Assembly (NCBI GenBank): GCA_019925095.2
Contig: CM034406.1
Coordinates: 17,526,888-17,590,887, forward strand
Direction of reading: 5' to 3'
Source: Dendrolimus kikuchii
Lineage: Eukaryota > Arthropoda > Insecta > Lepidoptera > Lasiocampidae
Length of the DNA stretch: 64,000 nucleotides
Shown here: in pieces, positions 20,955 to 32,769 of the stretch
Layout: every line of letters begins with the position of its first letter
Numbering within the stretch: position 1 is the first letter of the stretch
Notes under the pieces: model-generated
What the model was told of the DNA's origin: nothing
What the model saw: the letters and a program-made list of their open reading frames with translations, nothing else
Database searches by the model: none
Position numbers and translations under genes: made by a program

Positions 20955-21205
20955 ATACTATTTTGCCAGGTGGTAGAGTATTTGCTCGACTGGATGGCGA
21001 CCACCCCTGGTCTAGAGTATGCCGCCATAACAACCTTGTGTTGTGTTCCGGCATTAATGACCAGGTTCCAGTCTCCTTTAAGAGAGCAGCAGCGCATTTG
21101 TAGCACCTTTGGTGTTGCAAATGTCCATAGGCGATGGTAACCGCTTTCCACCAAGTGGGCCGTCTGCCTGTCTGCTGAACTCCTGCAATAAAAAAAAAAA
21201 AAAAA
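20955..21205 (+). mobile_element. SINE-like repeat family X, forward copy with 21-bp-class poly(A)
   Basis: It runs from TTTTGCCAGGTGGTAG to CTGAACTCCTGCAATAAAAA, followed by an A homopolymer of about 20. Confidence 0.9.
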
Positions 21206-21361
21206 AAAAACTATTCAGTGAATTCTTATCTGGGCCTGTAGACTAGTAGTATTAGCGCTAACGCCACTTGTCATCTACGGGGCCTGTGCAGGAAGGGAGA
21301 AAGAAGACAAAAGAAGCCGCAGCCGCTGGACGATTGCCACACTCGATCTTGTAAATAAATA

Positions 21362-21590
21362 ATCGGCAGACAAACACACATATTGTATATCCCCAAATTA
21401 AGCAAGTCACGCTTGTGTTATGGGTAATATACAACGTACTACTCTGGGGCCGATCCCAGACACCCAGACCACAGTAAATAACGGAGAAAATACGTTTCCG
21501 AAATTTACTATACCAGGAATCGAACCCGGAGCCTCTGCGTTGCAGTGAGGTAGGCCGGCAAAGGCTTAGCCCGCTCAACCACAGAGGCCG
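21362..21590 (-). mobile_element. tRNA-derived SINE A, full-length-like
   Basis: On the minus strand it reads GGCCTCTGTGGTTGAGCGGG, CTAAGCCTTTGCCGGCC and GGGTTCGATTCCTGGTATAG, ending TGTGTGTTTGTCTGCCGATT. The head resembles a tRNA with A-box and B-box. Confidence 0.9.
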
Positions 21591-21944
21591 TCAAACTACG
21601 TTGTAGACTAGGCCGCCGTAAGAATTTCTAAAAATTTTCAACATTAAACAGTAATTATTATTCTCCAATTAAATTAGTAAGTCGGGTCGTTTTAATCTAC
21701 TTCTCCGTGAGATGTCAACGCTTGTGTTCACTGATCCTGACAATGGTCGACTAAGCCCGTGATCCGAGTACAGACGGAATTTTATATCAATAGCGCTGGT
21801 ACGTGGCTTGGCTGTTTCTTTTGTAAGATTAATGCATCTGTAGACGATTAATATGAGAATTTGACTAATAATGAAACACCATCATAAAAATATCAAATAC
21901 AGTCATGAGTGTGAGACTGTGAATATTTTATTATTACAAGCTTT

Positions 21945-22250
21945 TATTTAACTTGCAATGGATGTACCTATATAATATGTAAGTTCGGGTGGAATCTTGC
22001 AAGTTAAATTTGACCAACTTCCCGGTTTCCGATTGAGCTGAAATTTTGCATGCATATGTATATCGCGTGACAATGCAATACATGGTACCATGGAGCTGAT
22101 CTGATGATGGAGTCGGAAGGTGGCCATAGGAACTCCTCCTGTACTAAACAAGATAGACCTGTCGTGTTTGGGCCCGTTTTACTCGTCTTGACTAGCTACA
22201 TATGCACTCTGCGGCTACATGATATCCAGGATCTCAGAAGCTTGTATTTA
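21945..22250 (-). repeat. Interspersed repeat family W
   Basis: It shares AAGTTCGGGTGGAATCTTGC, GACCAACTTCCCGGTTTC and CATGGTACCATGGAGCTGAT-type blocks with 44415-44690 over ~270 bp. Strand was assigned arbitrarily. Class unresolved. Confidence 0.8.
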
Positions 22251-22254
22251 AAAA

Positions 22255-25125
22255 TCTTTTTTTAATACTAATATTATAAACGGGTAAAAGTTTGTGGTGT
22301 TGTAGGGGGTAATCTCTGGATCTACTAAACCGATTTAAAAAATTATTTTAGTGTTAGAAAGCTACGTTAACAAGGAGTGTCACAGGCCATATAACATGAT
22401 GCTATATATACCACGGGAGCGGGACTTGAAGGGACTTGGGATTTGAAGTCAAAAACTTCAAATTTCTCTCACAGTCTTAAATATAAAATATTCACAGTGT
22501 CTATATAAACACACTTGTTGATTCATAGAGAAATCAGATCAAGTTTTCAAATATTGTTCAATAATATAACGAAAATAGATGAGCCCACTCATATTATATT
22601 AATATAGGCTTACTGAAGACAAGCAAACAGAGAATAAACATAATTTTTCCGTTCCCTATCTCGCGAGACAATCTGGATGATTATCATTTTCTACTCTTGG
22701 AATTGTTCGAATAAAATCTATTCGCCAGATCCCTAGTGATAGGACGGATTTAGTTATGCAAGAGTAACAAGTAAATATTTTATAAAGGCAAAAATAGAAC
22801 GTTATTTTTTATCTTTCAATTTACATAGAAATGAGACATAAATTTCAAAAAATAAACAAACTTAATCGTTACAACTTTTTATTATAAGTAACATTTGAAT
22901 AGCTTAGATAAGCAGTTTAAAACGTCCCTGTCGATATGAAATGATGCGAAAGATGTTTTTTTTTACAAAAACAAAAACGACTTCAGACTTACACGCAAAA
23001 AAAATTACACGACGACGACTTGAGAATCTCCTCCTTTCTTGAAGTCAGTTAAAAAACAACAACAACAACAAATTTGCAAACTATAGTATTTTTTTTGTTT
23101 TACTTCACACCGACTTCAAGATGTTATAGAAAGAAGTCGGTTAAATATATATATATTTTGGTTTTTAGTTTTGAAGTCCTTTTGTTTTTTTAAAATATTT
23201 TTGACTTTTAGTTGCGCAAATACTTGAATAGCTTTAGAAATAATATATTAAGTACTTATAGAAATTGTACTACTGGCATGCGTATACAAGTTTGCCATCT
23301 CACTCTTCGGTGTATATGCTCTACAAACAGGGTTACTTTCTATTTCCCTAGGATCTACTCCTCAGGTCCTGACATAATGACTATGGGACCAATTAGCGAA
23401 TTTCGATTAAAAATATATTTGAAAATCGGTCCACAATTGACGGAGAAATGGAGTAACAACATACATAAGAATTGATAACCTCTATTTTTTATAAGTAGGT
23501 TAAAAATAAAAGATCTTATCGTTACAATATTTTCAAAGGGACGTTTTTAGCTGCTTATTAAGGCAGTTAAAAATGTCACTTATGATGATGATGTTTTTTA
23601 CTTCTTTTGCCCCATTTACTTGCAATTTATGATTGATTTGGCCTAAAAAGCGCGTTGAAACCATCGAATCTAATTTGTAATAATTATGTTTTCACACGCA
23701 CATATTATATTTTTGAACGTTACTCTAATGCATAAAACCATCCCTAGCCTACGATCCTTGCCGCGAGCATGCACCAGGGACAAGGCTTTACGTATTTTAA
23801 CTGATATTTGAACAACTCTGTCTCGGGCGTAGTTAAACAATCCATACATAATTCATCGTATTGTTATAATGTCTTGTAAGGCGGTTTAAACTATTTTTTT
23901 TTCTATATTCATAAATAAAAGGTATAGTTGACAGTTTTAAAACTACACCCGTTGTTAATGAATCTTGGTAATTTTCATTAAAAACATCAATTAGCCTGTA
24001 CGAAATCTAGTTTGCGTAAATCTTAAGTTTTTTAATCTATAATCTATTTTTTTTTATACATAGTCCCTGAACAACGACAACGAACAGATGTGATTTCAAT
24101 CTCTTTGAATTTTTCTCTGAACATATAGAATTCTTTGATAAATCACAACTCATATATTATTTTTATTAGTATTACAAATTCTAATTGTTTTTATTTAAAG
24201 GAAATTATAAAAAAAGGTCACAGGATACCTACAGGGTTATTTTGAAATTGTATATTAAAAATTCATAATTATTTAGCTATCTGTGTTAAATATCAAAATT
24301 GATCAGTTACAAATCCATTTCAAAATTATACTACACACTATTTGAAAACAACGTTTTGACAAATAAAACACGAGTACTCCTAAAATATCTTTTGGAATAT
24401 CTTCTCGCCGATAATAAGAGCCTCCCCCCGGAGCGCGGCTGTGACTTTGCAAACATTTAATTCACTTAGAAGGGTCCCACAGTGGGACTAATCATTTGTG
24501 AAACAACTGTTTTACAAATGTTAAAAGATGAACTGGATTTTCAGTCTAAATACATATTTTATTATAACACTCACATTTTAAATGAGAAGTTTGAAGTGAC
24601 AAATTTAATTTTCAACTATAATAATTATTTTCGAGTAGCACATAAGACATAATTATGATATAGTTTCTTATTTCATATAGAACTTGAATTATTAATTTTT
24701 TATTATTTAAACACACTCTACATTGTATGTATTCTATGAGTATCAATAAATAAAACTGATGTTTCTATCTGTGATTTTGAAGTAAACGCCAAAATGTAGT
24801 GTAACCTGCTAATTATATGTAGTATTCCTTTTTAGAATGTTTGTTTGTCATTCAGTTTAAAACGTTGTCTCGAATTGGCTTCGAAATGACTCAACCGATG
24901 AAAATTTTATGGAATAAAACATGCATTGAATCTTAAATTCTCCTGTAATTGCGATATCTTCTCTCTATATTATTTTATAATCTTATCATAATATAGGAAT
25001 TAATTAATACATTTGTACTGTTTTTTTTTGTATAATATAATTTTAAATTAAGGCATACGTGTTCATAATATAGCAAAAGATCATATTCATCTCATCGCGC
25101 ATAACATCATCCAAACGTCCCATCC
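22255..25125. other. Intron E10-E11 upstream of the nested gene
   Basis: 22262-22420 and 24840-24950 carry Helitron-5'-like strings (TACTAATATTATAAA...; CCGAT-AAAATTTTA). 22960-23150 carries GACTTCA...GAAGTCGGTTAAA inverted pieces. The rest is AT-rich with no exon recognised. Promoter-distal elements for the nested gene would lie here but none can be named. Confidence 0.45.
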
Positions 25126-25129
25126 GAAA

Positions 25130-25145
25130 CCCTCTATATAAACTC
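25130..25145 (+). promoter_or_regulatory. TATA-like box of the nested zinc-finger gene
   Basis: TATATAA at 25135-25141 lies ~55 bp before the ATG at 25193. This is suitable spacing for a short 5' UTR. Inference from position only. Confidence 0.5.
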
Positions 25146-25192
25146 CTGTTTAACCGTCCCGCGGCTAGTCGTTCGCCGACGATACGCCGACA

Positions 25193-25660
25193 ATGTTATC
25201 CCTATACCGCGCCTGGCTCGGACCGAGTCCTTGCGTCGCGAGGCCCGCACCGCCGCCGGGTGCTCACCGGCCCGTCCCACGGAGGGCCCGGGCGCCGACA
25301 CCGCCGCCGGCATCGCCGTCATCGACGACATCCAGCGAATTGGACGTCGAGCGCATAGAGGCACCGGAACCGCCAAAGAAGCAAACCACCACGGTACTAG
25401 ACATAGCGTCGTGTGACGGACCTGTGAGGTTCACAAGGGTGTTGAACTCGTCGTGGCGCGAGTCCTCCCCGGAGAGGAGCTGGCCCTGTCGGCACAGGAA
25501 GAGCCAGAGGACAACCATACATTACTACCCTTGTAAAACGTGCGGCTCCAAATTTCCCTCCTACTACTTCGTACATAAGCACAGAAAGCGCTGTCACGCC
25601 GAAGAGCTCGTGGGCAAGGAAGGCGAACCTGAACCATCCACTTCCACTGCAGCCAACTGA
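25193..25660 (+). CDS. Nested intronless gene: small C2H2 zinc-finger protein, function unknown
   Basis: A 155-residue single-exon ORF lies in the 15.7-kb intron between co-repressor exons E10 and E11, on the opposite strand. Residues 11-60 are Pro/Ala/Arg/Ser-rich. Residues 62-106 hold TTTVLDIASCDGPVRFTRVL and an Arg/Ser-rich stretch. Residues 112-135 form one C2H2 finger (Cys114, Cys117, His130, His135; C-x2-C-x12-H-x4-H) in YPCKTCGSKFPSYYF. The tail is acidic/Ser-rich. It has high GC unlike the intron, a TATA-like box upstream and an AATAAA at 25944. A lone finger suggests a nuclear protein that binds DNA weakly or through partners (inference). I do not recognise the family. It could be a retroposed copy, but no A-tail or target duplication is seen. 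Confidence 0.75.
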   Translation: MLSLYRAWLGPSPCVARPAPPPGAHRPVPRRARAPTPPPASPSSTTSSELDVERIEAPEPPKKQTTTVLDIASCDGPVRFTRVLNSSWRESSPERSWPCRHRKSQRTTIHYYPCKTCGSKFPSYYFVHKHRKRCHAEELVGKEGEPEPSTSTAAN

Positions 25661-25943
25661 ATGGCGATGGGATGAGGAGAGAACATTAAAGCTCTTATGG
25701 ACAACATTGGATCAAGAATTATCTTCACACAAACATGGCCGATTCCATTAATGCTAACAAAGTGTAGCAATCTCTTTTGTCAAGCGTCTAATGAAGTATA
25801 TGAGTGAATTTATTTCTTAATGAATATCAATTGAATTTATCCAATAGTAGTTGAAAATATAGTTTAATATAAGAAGACATTATGTGCTAAAATGATGGCA
25901 GAAAACCGAATTTACAACATTTGTTAAGTATATTTAAATATAA

Positions 25944-25949
25944 AATAAA
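25944..25949 (+). terminator. Candidate poly(A) signal of the nested zinc-finger gene
   Basis: AATAAA lies 284 bp after the stop codon, in AT-rich sequence where such hexamers also occur by chance. Confidence 0.4.
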
Positions 25950-27355
25950 TAGTTTGCTTATTAAGTGTACTATTACGGCGTAATCTCTGCAATATTACTT
26001 GCAAACATTAAAGAAAACGTGAATTACTTTATTATTTATGGGTGCAATATCTGCATTGAATTTCTTAAACATTTTAGAAAGCGTAACTACTATTACATAG
26101 AGTAAAGTATACTATTGTTGGCACTTTATCAAATGATTAAAAACATTAAAAAATCTTAATACTTTTTATTATATAATAATTGTTTTATTATTATAATTAT
26201 TCAAAGGGGTTTTTTTTTAAATAAGGCACAAATATATTTTTTTATAAAAATACATACAATTATTCTTTTATAAAAAAAAACATCTAAAATAAAATATTCA
26301 TTATTTTTTTAAAAATTAAATCTTGAGGTGCATCGGCAGCGGAGTGTGGGGTTGAAACTGGCGGTTAGGGCTCCAGAGACGGGAACCTCCGCACAAATGC
26401 GTGCCATGTACAAGAGTGCTGCCTTCTGTATCTGGCCCTTCACCCAGCTTCCTAGTGAGAGCCTTATTTTGTGACCATACAATGACAATGATGATATCAT
26501 TGTATGTAATGGTTATTAAAAAAAAAAATGAATAATTTGACAGAACGTCAACAATAGTAGGTATTGTTTACCTATTACATTATTGTACTAAGAATGTTTC
26601 TGTTAGCATTTATCTCCTAGTATTAACCTTATAAAGGATAATAAATTGTAATATAAAAACATTTGTTAGGGAAACACTAATCTTTTACGAACATTGTACT
26701 TATAGTAAATCACAACATATCAGTATTGTACAGTGATCTCAACGAGCTTATGTAGGATAGTATAATTACTAGGCAAATATTTAGACACAGTAGAATAGTG
26801 AATATAAGTTAATATTGTTACTAAAATAAACATTTAAATCATCCAGTATTTGTTTGTTTTTATGATATCCTAAAATCACACACTTCAAGTCGTCCCTAAC
26901 TGCTCTGTACTACTATATTTTTTTTAATGTTTAAGGCTTGGCAACTAGGCCTTTAAGCCAGGCGCAATTGTATTGTAGGCTACAATCCACACCATTCAAC
27001 GGAGTTCTTGTGAAAACTCGAAAGGCCACATTTGACTATACAGTTCACATTTTTCACAAAAAACACATAATTACTACTCAAAAACTATCAATATCCTACA
27101 ACTATTGTTCATTTTAGAGTAAATTTACACACTTTTAGAAAATAAAACTGCACAGCACAACATCTCCTTTCAGTTCCCGCCAAAAACTCCCTGTACTACT
27201 ATAATTATAAAGTTCTATATATGCATGTAACATATGTAGGAATGCATTTCATTCTGAATATAAATCTGAATCTATAAGTGAAATTTTAATGAAACTTTTT
27301 TTGAAGTGACTCCAAATTGGTTATTATATATTCAACTTTTTAAATACGTTTTTAT
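25950..27355. other. Intron E10-E11 downstream of the nested gene
   Basis: Very AT-rich. A moderately GC-rich patch at 26320-26480 (minus ORF of 63 codons) has no recognisable domain or splice context that fits the co-repressor. Nothing else supported. Confidence 0.45.
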
Positions 27356-27361
27356 GTTAAA

Positions 27362-27655
27362 CTAGCTGATGCCCGCGATTTCGTCCGCGTGGTGCGGTTT
27401 TTAAACTATCCCACGGGAACTCTAATTTTTCGGGATCAAAAGTATCCTATATGTTGACCAGGGATATAAGCTACCACCATACAAAATTTCATTTAAATCG
27501 GTCCAGTCGTTTAGGAGATTGGCCAGTACAAACAGACAAACAAAAAAATTGAAAAAAAATCTAAATTAGTTCTATTTCACTTCTTACAATCCCCTGACTC
27601 GGTTTTAAGCATTATTTTTCATTGTACAGAAATTCGACCTCTACACTTTTATTAT
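27362..27655 (-). mobile_element. Non-autonomous Helitron (family h2)
   Basis: The plus strand starts CTAGCTGATGCCCGCGATTT after an A. It contains TATATGTTGACCAGGGATAT and CAATCCCCTGACTCGG and ends in CTACACTTTTATTATATA. It is homologous to 12005-12282 in reverse. Confidence 0.8.
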
Positions 27656-27659
27656 ATAC

Positions 27660-28365
27660 ATACACATACATACATACATAACTTCACGCCAGTTCCCTCG
27701 CGGGGTAGGCACGAACAACAGAGTGCCATTTAGGCTTATTCTTACACACCTCACTTGCCTCTTTGACATTCATAACTCTTGTCATGCAAGCTCGTCTGTT
27801 CTTAAGGCTCCTGACATCACCTTCTGCTAGTACACCATCAATTTGATCATGGAAGGTGTGTCGTGGCCTTCCACGACTTCTGCATCCATCCACTTTTGCA
27901 TTGTATATCTGTTTAGTCATTCTTTCATCATGCATTCTTTCCACATGCCCGAACCACCGGAGCATTCCTTTTCTTACCTTCACCCCGACACTCTCTTTCA
28001 GACCAACTCTCTTTCTTACTTCGGTATTACGAACGCGGTCCGCGAGCGTCACTCCGCAGATTTTGCGCAGTGCTCGCATCTCGACCGCGTTTACTCTACT
28101 TTCATGCTCTTTCTTCCATACCCAACTCTCGCTTCCATACGTGAGCGTAGGTACCAGCACCGCGTTGTGTACGGCGAGCTGGGCCTTCTGGCTGAGGTTC
28201 TTAGCGCCTAGAAGTTTACCTAACGCTCCGTTCAAACTATTCCCCAAATTCACTCTTCTTTCTATATCAGCGGTGTACCTTCCATCCCTGCTAAAAGCAC
28301 ATCCAAGATATACAAACTCATTCACTTGCTCCAGCATAACATCATCGACCATTATCCTTGCATTC
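27660..28365 (-). mobile_element. RTE-like LINE, longest 3' fragment
   Basis: A 222-codon open frame covers the end of the reverse-transcriptase polyprotein (NEFVYLGCAFSRDGRY, AVLVPTLTYGSESWVWKKEH, RALRKICGVTLADRVR, KGMLRWFGHVERM, CRSRGRPRHTFHDQID, AYPARELA). The 3' tail is a (TATG)n microsatellite. The N-terminal RT and endonuclease are absent. It is the reference copy for the other 13 fragments. It abuts a (TA)n array at 28381. Confidence 0.93.
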
Positions 28366-28378
28366 GTTTTATCTATCT

Positions 28379-28380
<2 letters not shown>

Positions 28381-28470
<90 letters not shown>
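28381..28470. repeat. (TA)n microsatellite with TTTA interruptions
   Basis: About 90 bp of TA repeats between a LINE fragment and a Helitron. Confidence 0.95.
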
Positions 28471-28473
<3 letters not shown>

Positions 28474-28474
<1 letters not shown>

Positions 28475-28718
28475 TAGCTGTGCCCGCGACGTCATTCGCG
28501 TGGAATTTGTTTTCAAGACCCCCCCCGATTTTGAAACATTCTTCATTGGTGCTCCGCTCCTATTGGTCTTAGCGTGACGATATATAACCTATAGCCTTCC
28601 TCAATAAATGGGCTATCTAAAACTGAAAGAATTTTTCAAATCAGACCAGTAGTTCCTGAGATTAGCGCGTTCAAACAAACAAACTCTTCAGCTTTATATA
28701 TTAGTATAAAATATAGGA
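28474..28718 (-). mobile_element. Non-autonomous Helitron (family h4)
   Basis: The minus strand starts TCCTATATTTTATACTAATA after A and ends GGGCACAGCTAG before T. This is a precise A^T insertion. Homologous to 18476-18716. Confidence 0.85.
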
Positions 28719-28756
28719 TAAATCTAAAACAGCAGATTTCCAAGCTTAAAAAGTTT

Positions 28757-28910
28757 AAAGAGCCTTAAGAACAGACGAGCTTGCATGACAAGAGTTATGA
28801 ATGTCAAAGAGGCAAGTGAGGTGTGTAAGAATAAGCCTAAATGGCACTCTGTTGTTCGTGCATACCCCGCAAGGGAACTGGCGTGAAGTTATGTATGTAT
28901 GTATGTAAAA
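28757..28910 (+). mobile_element. RTE-like LINE 3' fragment
   Basis: It runs from AGAGCCTTAAGAACAGACGA to GGCGTGAAGTTATGTATGTA. Confidence 0.85.
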
Positions 28911-28914
28911 AGCT

Positions 28915-30125
28915 CTTCGAGTATAAACACCACACATACTCATAGAAAGAAACGTCCAACACAAATAACTCTTCAACTTAGTCGACGATTAAAACTGCGC
29001 GAATGCTCCTAACTTCATTGTCAAAGAACCATTTTTCGCTAGATATTAATAGAATTAACTTCAAATTTGTGCATACGAATGGTAATCGGTAACCGTTTGG
29101 GAGCTTACTTCTAAAATCTATCTTCTAACCATAAACAATGTCACATCTAAAATCGCACGGCCGGCTATCGACAGGATGCTCACCCTCATTTCCTGAGTTA
29201 CCATACTCTACTTCGCAACTATAAGTTTCCGCCAAAAGCGCACTTTATTCGTCTGAGTCTCTTGATCCCGAGAGTGCTGTTCTATACGTTTACGCACGAT
29301 ACAATGACAAAACTGTGGAAGGTAGAAGAAGTAGAGAGGACCATCTAGGTGTTGCGCCACCAATTTACCTGCCTCCAATCTCCAGTGGATCTAATTTTGT
29401 CGTTTGGGATGAAAATTTTTTGGGGTGTTTGCAAGAATTTTGTCTCTGGGATGTAAAAAGTCGATCAAAGTTCTAAAAAGTAGTACCTATTAATGATGGA
29501 GGGTCTGTATGTCACGTTATTTATGGCATAACAAATTTATCAAATTGAAGAAATTTCCAAAACTCAATCTAGAGACCCTGTTAAAGAATAAATTAAACTA
29601 AATGATTAAGATTAGATTCACAGTAAACTTAATCATTTTAAAGTGATCAAGAATTCATAATTTTTAAATAACTTTAAGAAATCAAATATTTCAACTCAGC
29701 ACATTTTGCTAAGTAGTTATATAGACGGGCTTTGACTCATTTCACCATTCTAACGGTTTTTAAATTATTATTTATGATCACCGCTGGACAATATCAGGTT
29801 AAGCAACCTACCTTTACCAACCTTTATTTAACCCTGTCCATCTGGACAATTATCCTTACCCAATGGCAGTAATTTATTTACCCAAAAATAAAATAAGAAG
29901 TAGTAAAGCTAGATCTATTACTGTAGAAACTATTGTAAAAGTAAAGTAGCAGCATAAATACAGAATTTTTTGTATAGTACAAATTGTTGTTTTTAAAAAT
30001 AATAAAGATAAGAAATCTCTGTCTTGACCAATGACAGAGGCCCGGAAGAAAAAAAAATTAGGTTAAGCTACATATAAGACGACCTCCTTCGCCCTATCGT
30101 CCATAGATGAAACAAACAAAGGCGT
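28915..30125. other. Intron E10-E11, distal part, nothing recognised
   Basis: No exon, transposon terminus or RNA gene that I can support. Confidence 0.5.
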
Positions 30126-30131
30126 ACTCAC

Positions 30132-30351
30132 CGGCCTCGGGTGTCGACGGAGGCAGGGTCGGTGTCGGCGGTTGCGCCGGCTGAGGCGTCGGCGGAGCGC
30201 TGCCCGGCGTCAAAATCGCCGACACCACCGGCGTCAACGTCACCGTTGCCGAGGCCATTGTCGCCGGTGCTGATGGCAACGCCGACGTCGACGACGTGAC
30301 GCACGTAAAAGTAAGCATAGGGGGTGGAGACACCGATGCCAACGAGGAACT
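30132..30351 (-). CDS. Smr: Smrter exon E10: Ser/Thr/Pro-rich linker
   Basis: The acceptor is GTCAACAG|AGTTCC and the donor GAGGCCG|GTGAGT; 73 codons plus one base. The sequence (SSSLASVSPPPMLTFTCV, TMASATVTLTPVVSAILTPG, PPTPQPAQPPTPTLPP) is low-complexity. It is included because splice phase links E9 and E11 exactly and its GC content contrasts with the intron. Disordered linker; no domain. Confidence 0.85.
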
Positions 30352-30359
30352 CTGTTGAC

Positions 30360-31040
30360 AAAGACAAATTATTAATCTTTTCAAATCAATACATACAAGC
30401 AAACATAACACAGGTCCACAAAAAAAAGTTAGTGTGCTGGGTGTGAGACTATGGTTTTCTGGTGTATTATTTCACGCTGAACACGAATCTGTATTTAAAA
30501 TTGAAGGTCGATAAGCGAATAATCGGGAAAAAGCCGAAAAAAAACAAGAAATTTTTTTTGGAAATAATACGCTAGAAACTTACAGTCTGACACCCAGCAC
30601 ACGAAACTTTTTTTGTAAACCTGTGTAATTGAAGGCATGAAATCCTGAAAAGGGACATGATGCAATAGGGGAGCGGACTCAAATTAACTGAGATACTTTT
30701 TATAAAGTTACATAACGCGTAGTCTCATATATGTTGACGTCATAAGTAGGTATAAGCAAATGGAATCCAATACTGAGACTATCCAAAAATTGAACATTAC
30801 AGGAGAGCCCTAAAACGTTCTTTTAAGCACGAAAATCAGTGTAATAACATGCATTATTACAATCCCTTCCTGCTGGATATTTCTGTTACTTTTAAGCCAG
30901 AATTAGCGCTATTTAACATATCTATATGTTTTACGATAGTGTCCAGTATTGTATTCAGCTCGCGATATATCTAATGCAAAGAAAACGTATCAGCGTGTGA
31001 TGTATATATGAATATGATTTGTATGCAGGATAATGGAGAC
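30360..31040. other. Intron E9-E10, nothing recognised
   Basis: GTGCTGGGTGTGAGACTA (~30434) and TAGAAACTTACAGTCTGACACCCAGCAC (~30572-30599) are partly complementary, making a loose inverted repeat ~165 bp apart. No other feature. Confidence 0.45.
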
Positions 31041-31044
31041 TTAC

Positions 31045-31282
31045 CGTGATCGGGGTGAAGGTCAAGGTGGCCTCCGCGCTCGTGACCGGCGTCGCCGCCT
31101 CCGCCGCCGACGGCGTGCTTGTCGGCGGCGTGGGCGGCGGCGCCGGCGCCGGCAGCGGGCTCCCCGGCGGCGGGATGATGCAGATCGAAGTCGACGTCGG
31201 CGTAGACGTGACCGGTGCGAGGGGCGCCGACGACGCCGGCGGCGGCGAGGGCGGCAGGGGAGGCGTGCGGATGAGCTCCGTT
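31045..31282 (-). CDS. Smr: Smrter exon E9: Pro/Thr/Ala-rich linker
   Basis: The acceptor is GCCTCAACAG|AACGG and the donor ATCACG|GTAAGT. One base completes an Arg codon begun in E8, then come 79 codons (TELIRTPPLPPSPPPASS, TSTSICIIPPPGSPLPAP, EAATPVTSAEATLTFTPIT). It is strongly Pro-rich and extremely GC-rich. Antisense Arg-rich ORFs are composition artefacts. It extends the linker between SANT1 and SANT2. Confidence 0.88.
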
Positions 31283-31925
31283 CTGTTGAGGCAGAATTGC
31301 AACCTTGGGTTTTTTTTTTAATAAGTCCGTCCTCTAACACCAAATGTCGGGGGGGATTCCATTCGTAAACCAACAAACTAGCACTTATAGCACATGAGCC
31401 GACCCTAGCGATGATAACACCTCAAGAATTGTAAGTACTTCCTTCCACATTCTGACATTCGTGAATTTAAAAATACTCTTTATTTTGAACGAATTATTTT
31501 CATCATTGTCATGCATTATTTTGGATATGAATTATTGGTCTAGAATACGGGACCTAGAAATGGGTTAATAATAAAAACTAATACATAATACGCACCAGTT
31601 GATAAGTTGAAAATCTTTATAAATATAAATAGATCAATACAACCAGGGCTCTTTATTTGCGACTTAAAATTAACGTGTGTTTATCGACTCTATGAGCGTC
31701 GTAATCGTAATTTCGATTTTAATTAGAATCCATTATTAAACAACAAGTCCGAAACTCATATTGAATGCCGATATTCTGTGAGAGCGTGGTATTACACCGA
31801 TTGAGTGGACCCTAAGAGTTGTAGTCACGAAATTGACTCCACTTGACTCCAGCATGGTTATACCACGTCAAACCGGTTACGACTAAACTCATAGATAATA
31901 TACTATATATATATATATATATATA

Positions 31926-32215
31926 TCAGCCCTTAAATGCCACACTGCTGGGCTCGAGCCGCTCATTATAGGGGAACAGACAGTATACCAGTATGCTTGT
32001 CCAAGGCGGCTTGTCAGATTTGACACATCGGTCATCTCGATGTGCAGTTTGAATCACGATGTTATCCTTCACCGTTGTTAGTACGTAGTAATTGTAACAA
32101 TATGCACATTAGTTCAGAAAATTGACTAAGCGGTGAACGCGTTCCGGCCAGAATCGAAACCGCGTTCTTTAGTGTGGAACGTGTGGGCTAGTCATTACAC
32201 TACCACGACTTATAT
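31926..32215 (-). mobile_element. tRNA-derived SINE B, near full-length
   Basis: On the minus strand it begins TCGTGGTAGTGTAATGACTA, contains GGTTTCGATTCTGGCCGGAA, and ends GGCTCGAGCCCAGCAGTGTG followed by a TA-rich tail. Confidence 0.88.
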
Positions 32216-32445
32216 AAAATAATATACTATATATAAAAAACTAAATTCTTCATTAGCTAAATGTCAAGCATGCGGTATTGTAGCAATTCGGGATCGGCAG
32301 TGGTGGAATGTGTGAATTATAAATTATGAGCACTGTGAATTATATAAAGGCGTTTAATAAACTTAATGGTACAAGTATGACGACAGACATGACAGAACAA
32401 AAGAATACATGAGAAATACGTGGTTCAAAAAAAAAATACAACTTG

Positions 32446-32768
32446 ACATCTGTATCCGTGCATGAATGGAGAAAGTATACAATTTCCTGCGGCCGGGCAG
32501 CCTGTCGTAAGAGGCGACAAAACAACCCACAGCCTGGTGGTAGAGTACTTTTTCGTCTGTATGGCTACCAACCCTGGTCTAGAGTATGCCGCCATAGCAA
32601 CATTGAGTTGTGTTCCGGCATTAGTGGCCAGGTTCCAGTATCTTATAAGAGAGCAGCAGCGCATTTGTACCACCTTCGGTGTCGCAAATGTCCATAGGCG
32701 ACGGTAACCACTTTCCATTAGGTGGTCAGTCTGCCTGTCTGCTGAACTCATGCAATAAAAATAAAAAT
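32446..32768 (+). mobile_element. SINE-like repeat family X, near full-length forward copy
   Basis: It starts ATCCGTGCATGAATGGAGAA and ends CTGAACTCATGCAATAAAAA. Useful as a reference copy (~320 bp). Confidence 0.92.
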
Positions 32769-32769
32769 G

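Noticed and set aside
27843..28572. Plus-strand 238-codon ORF
   Set aside because: Antisense of the RTE-like LINE frame running into the (TA)n tract and a Helitron.
31033..31376. Arg-rich plus- and minus-strand ORFs over exon E9
   Set aside because: Shadow frames caused by extreme GC content; the phase-consistent Pro/Thr-rich minus frame is the exon.
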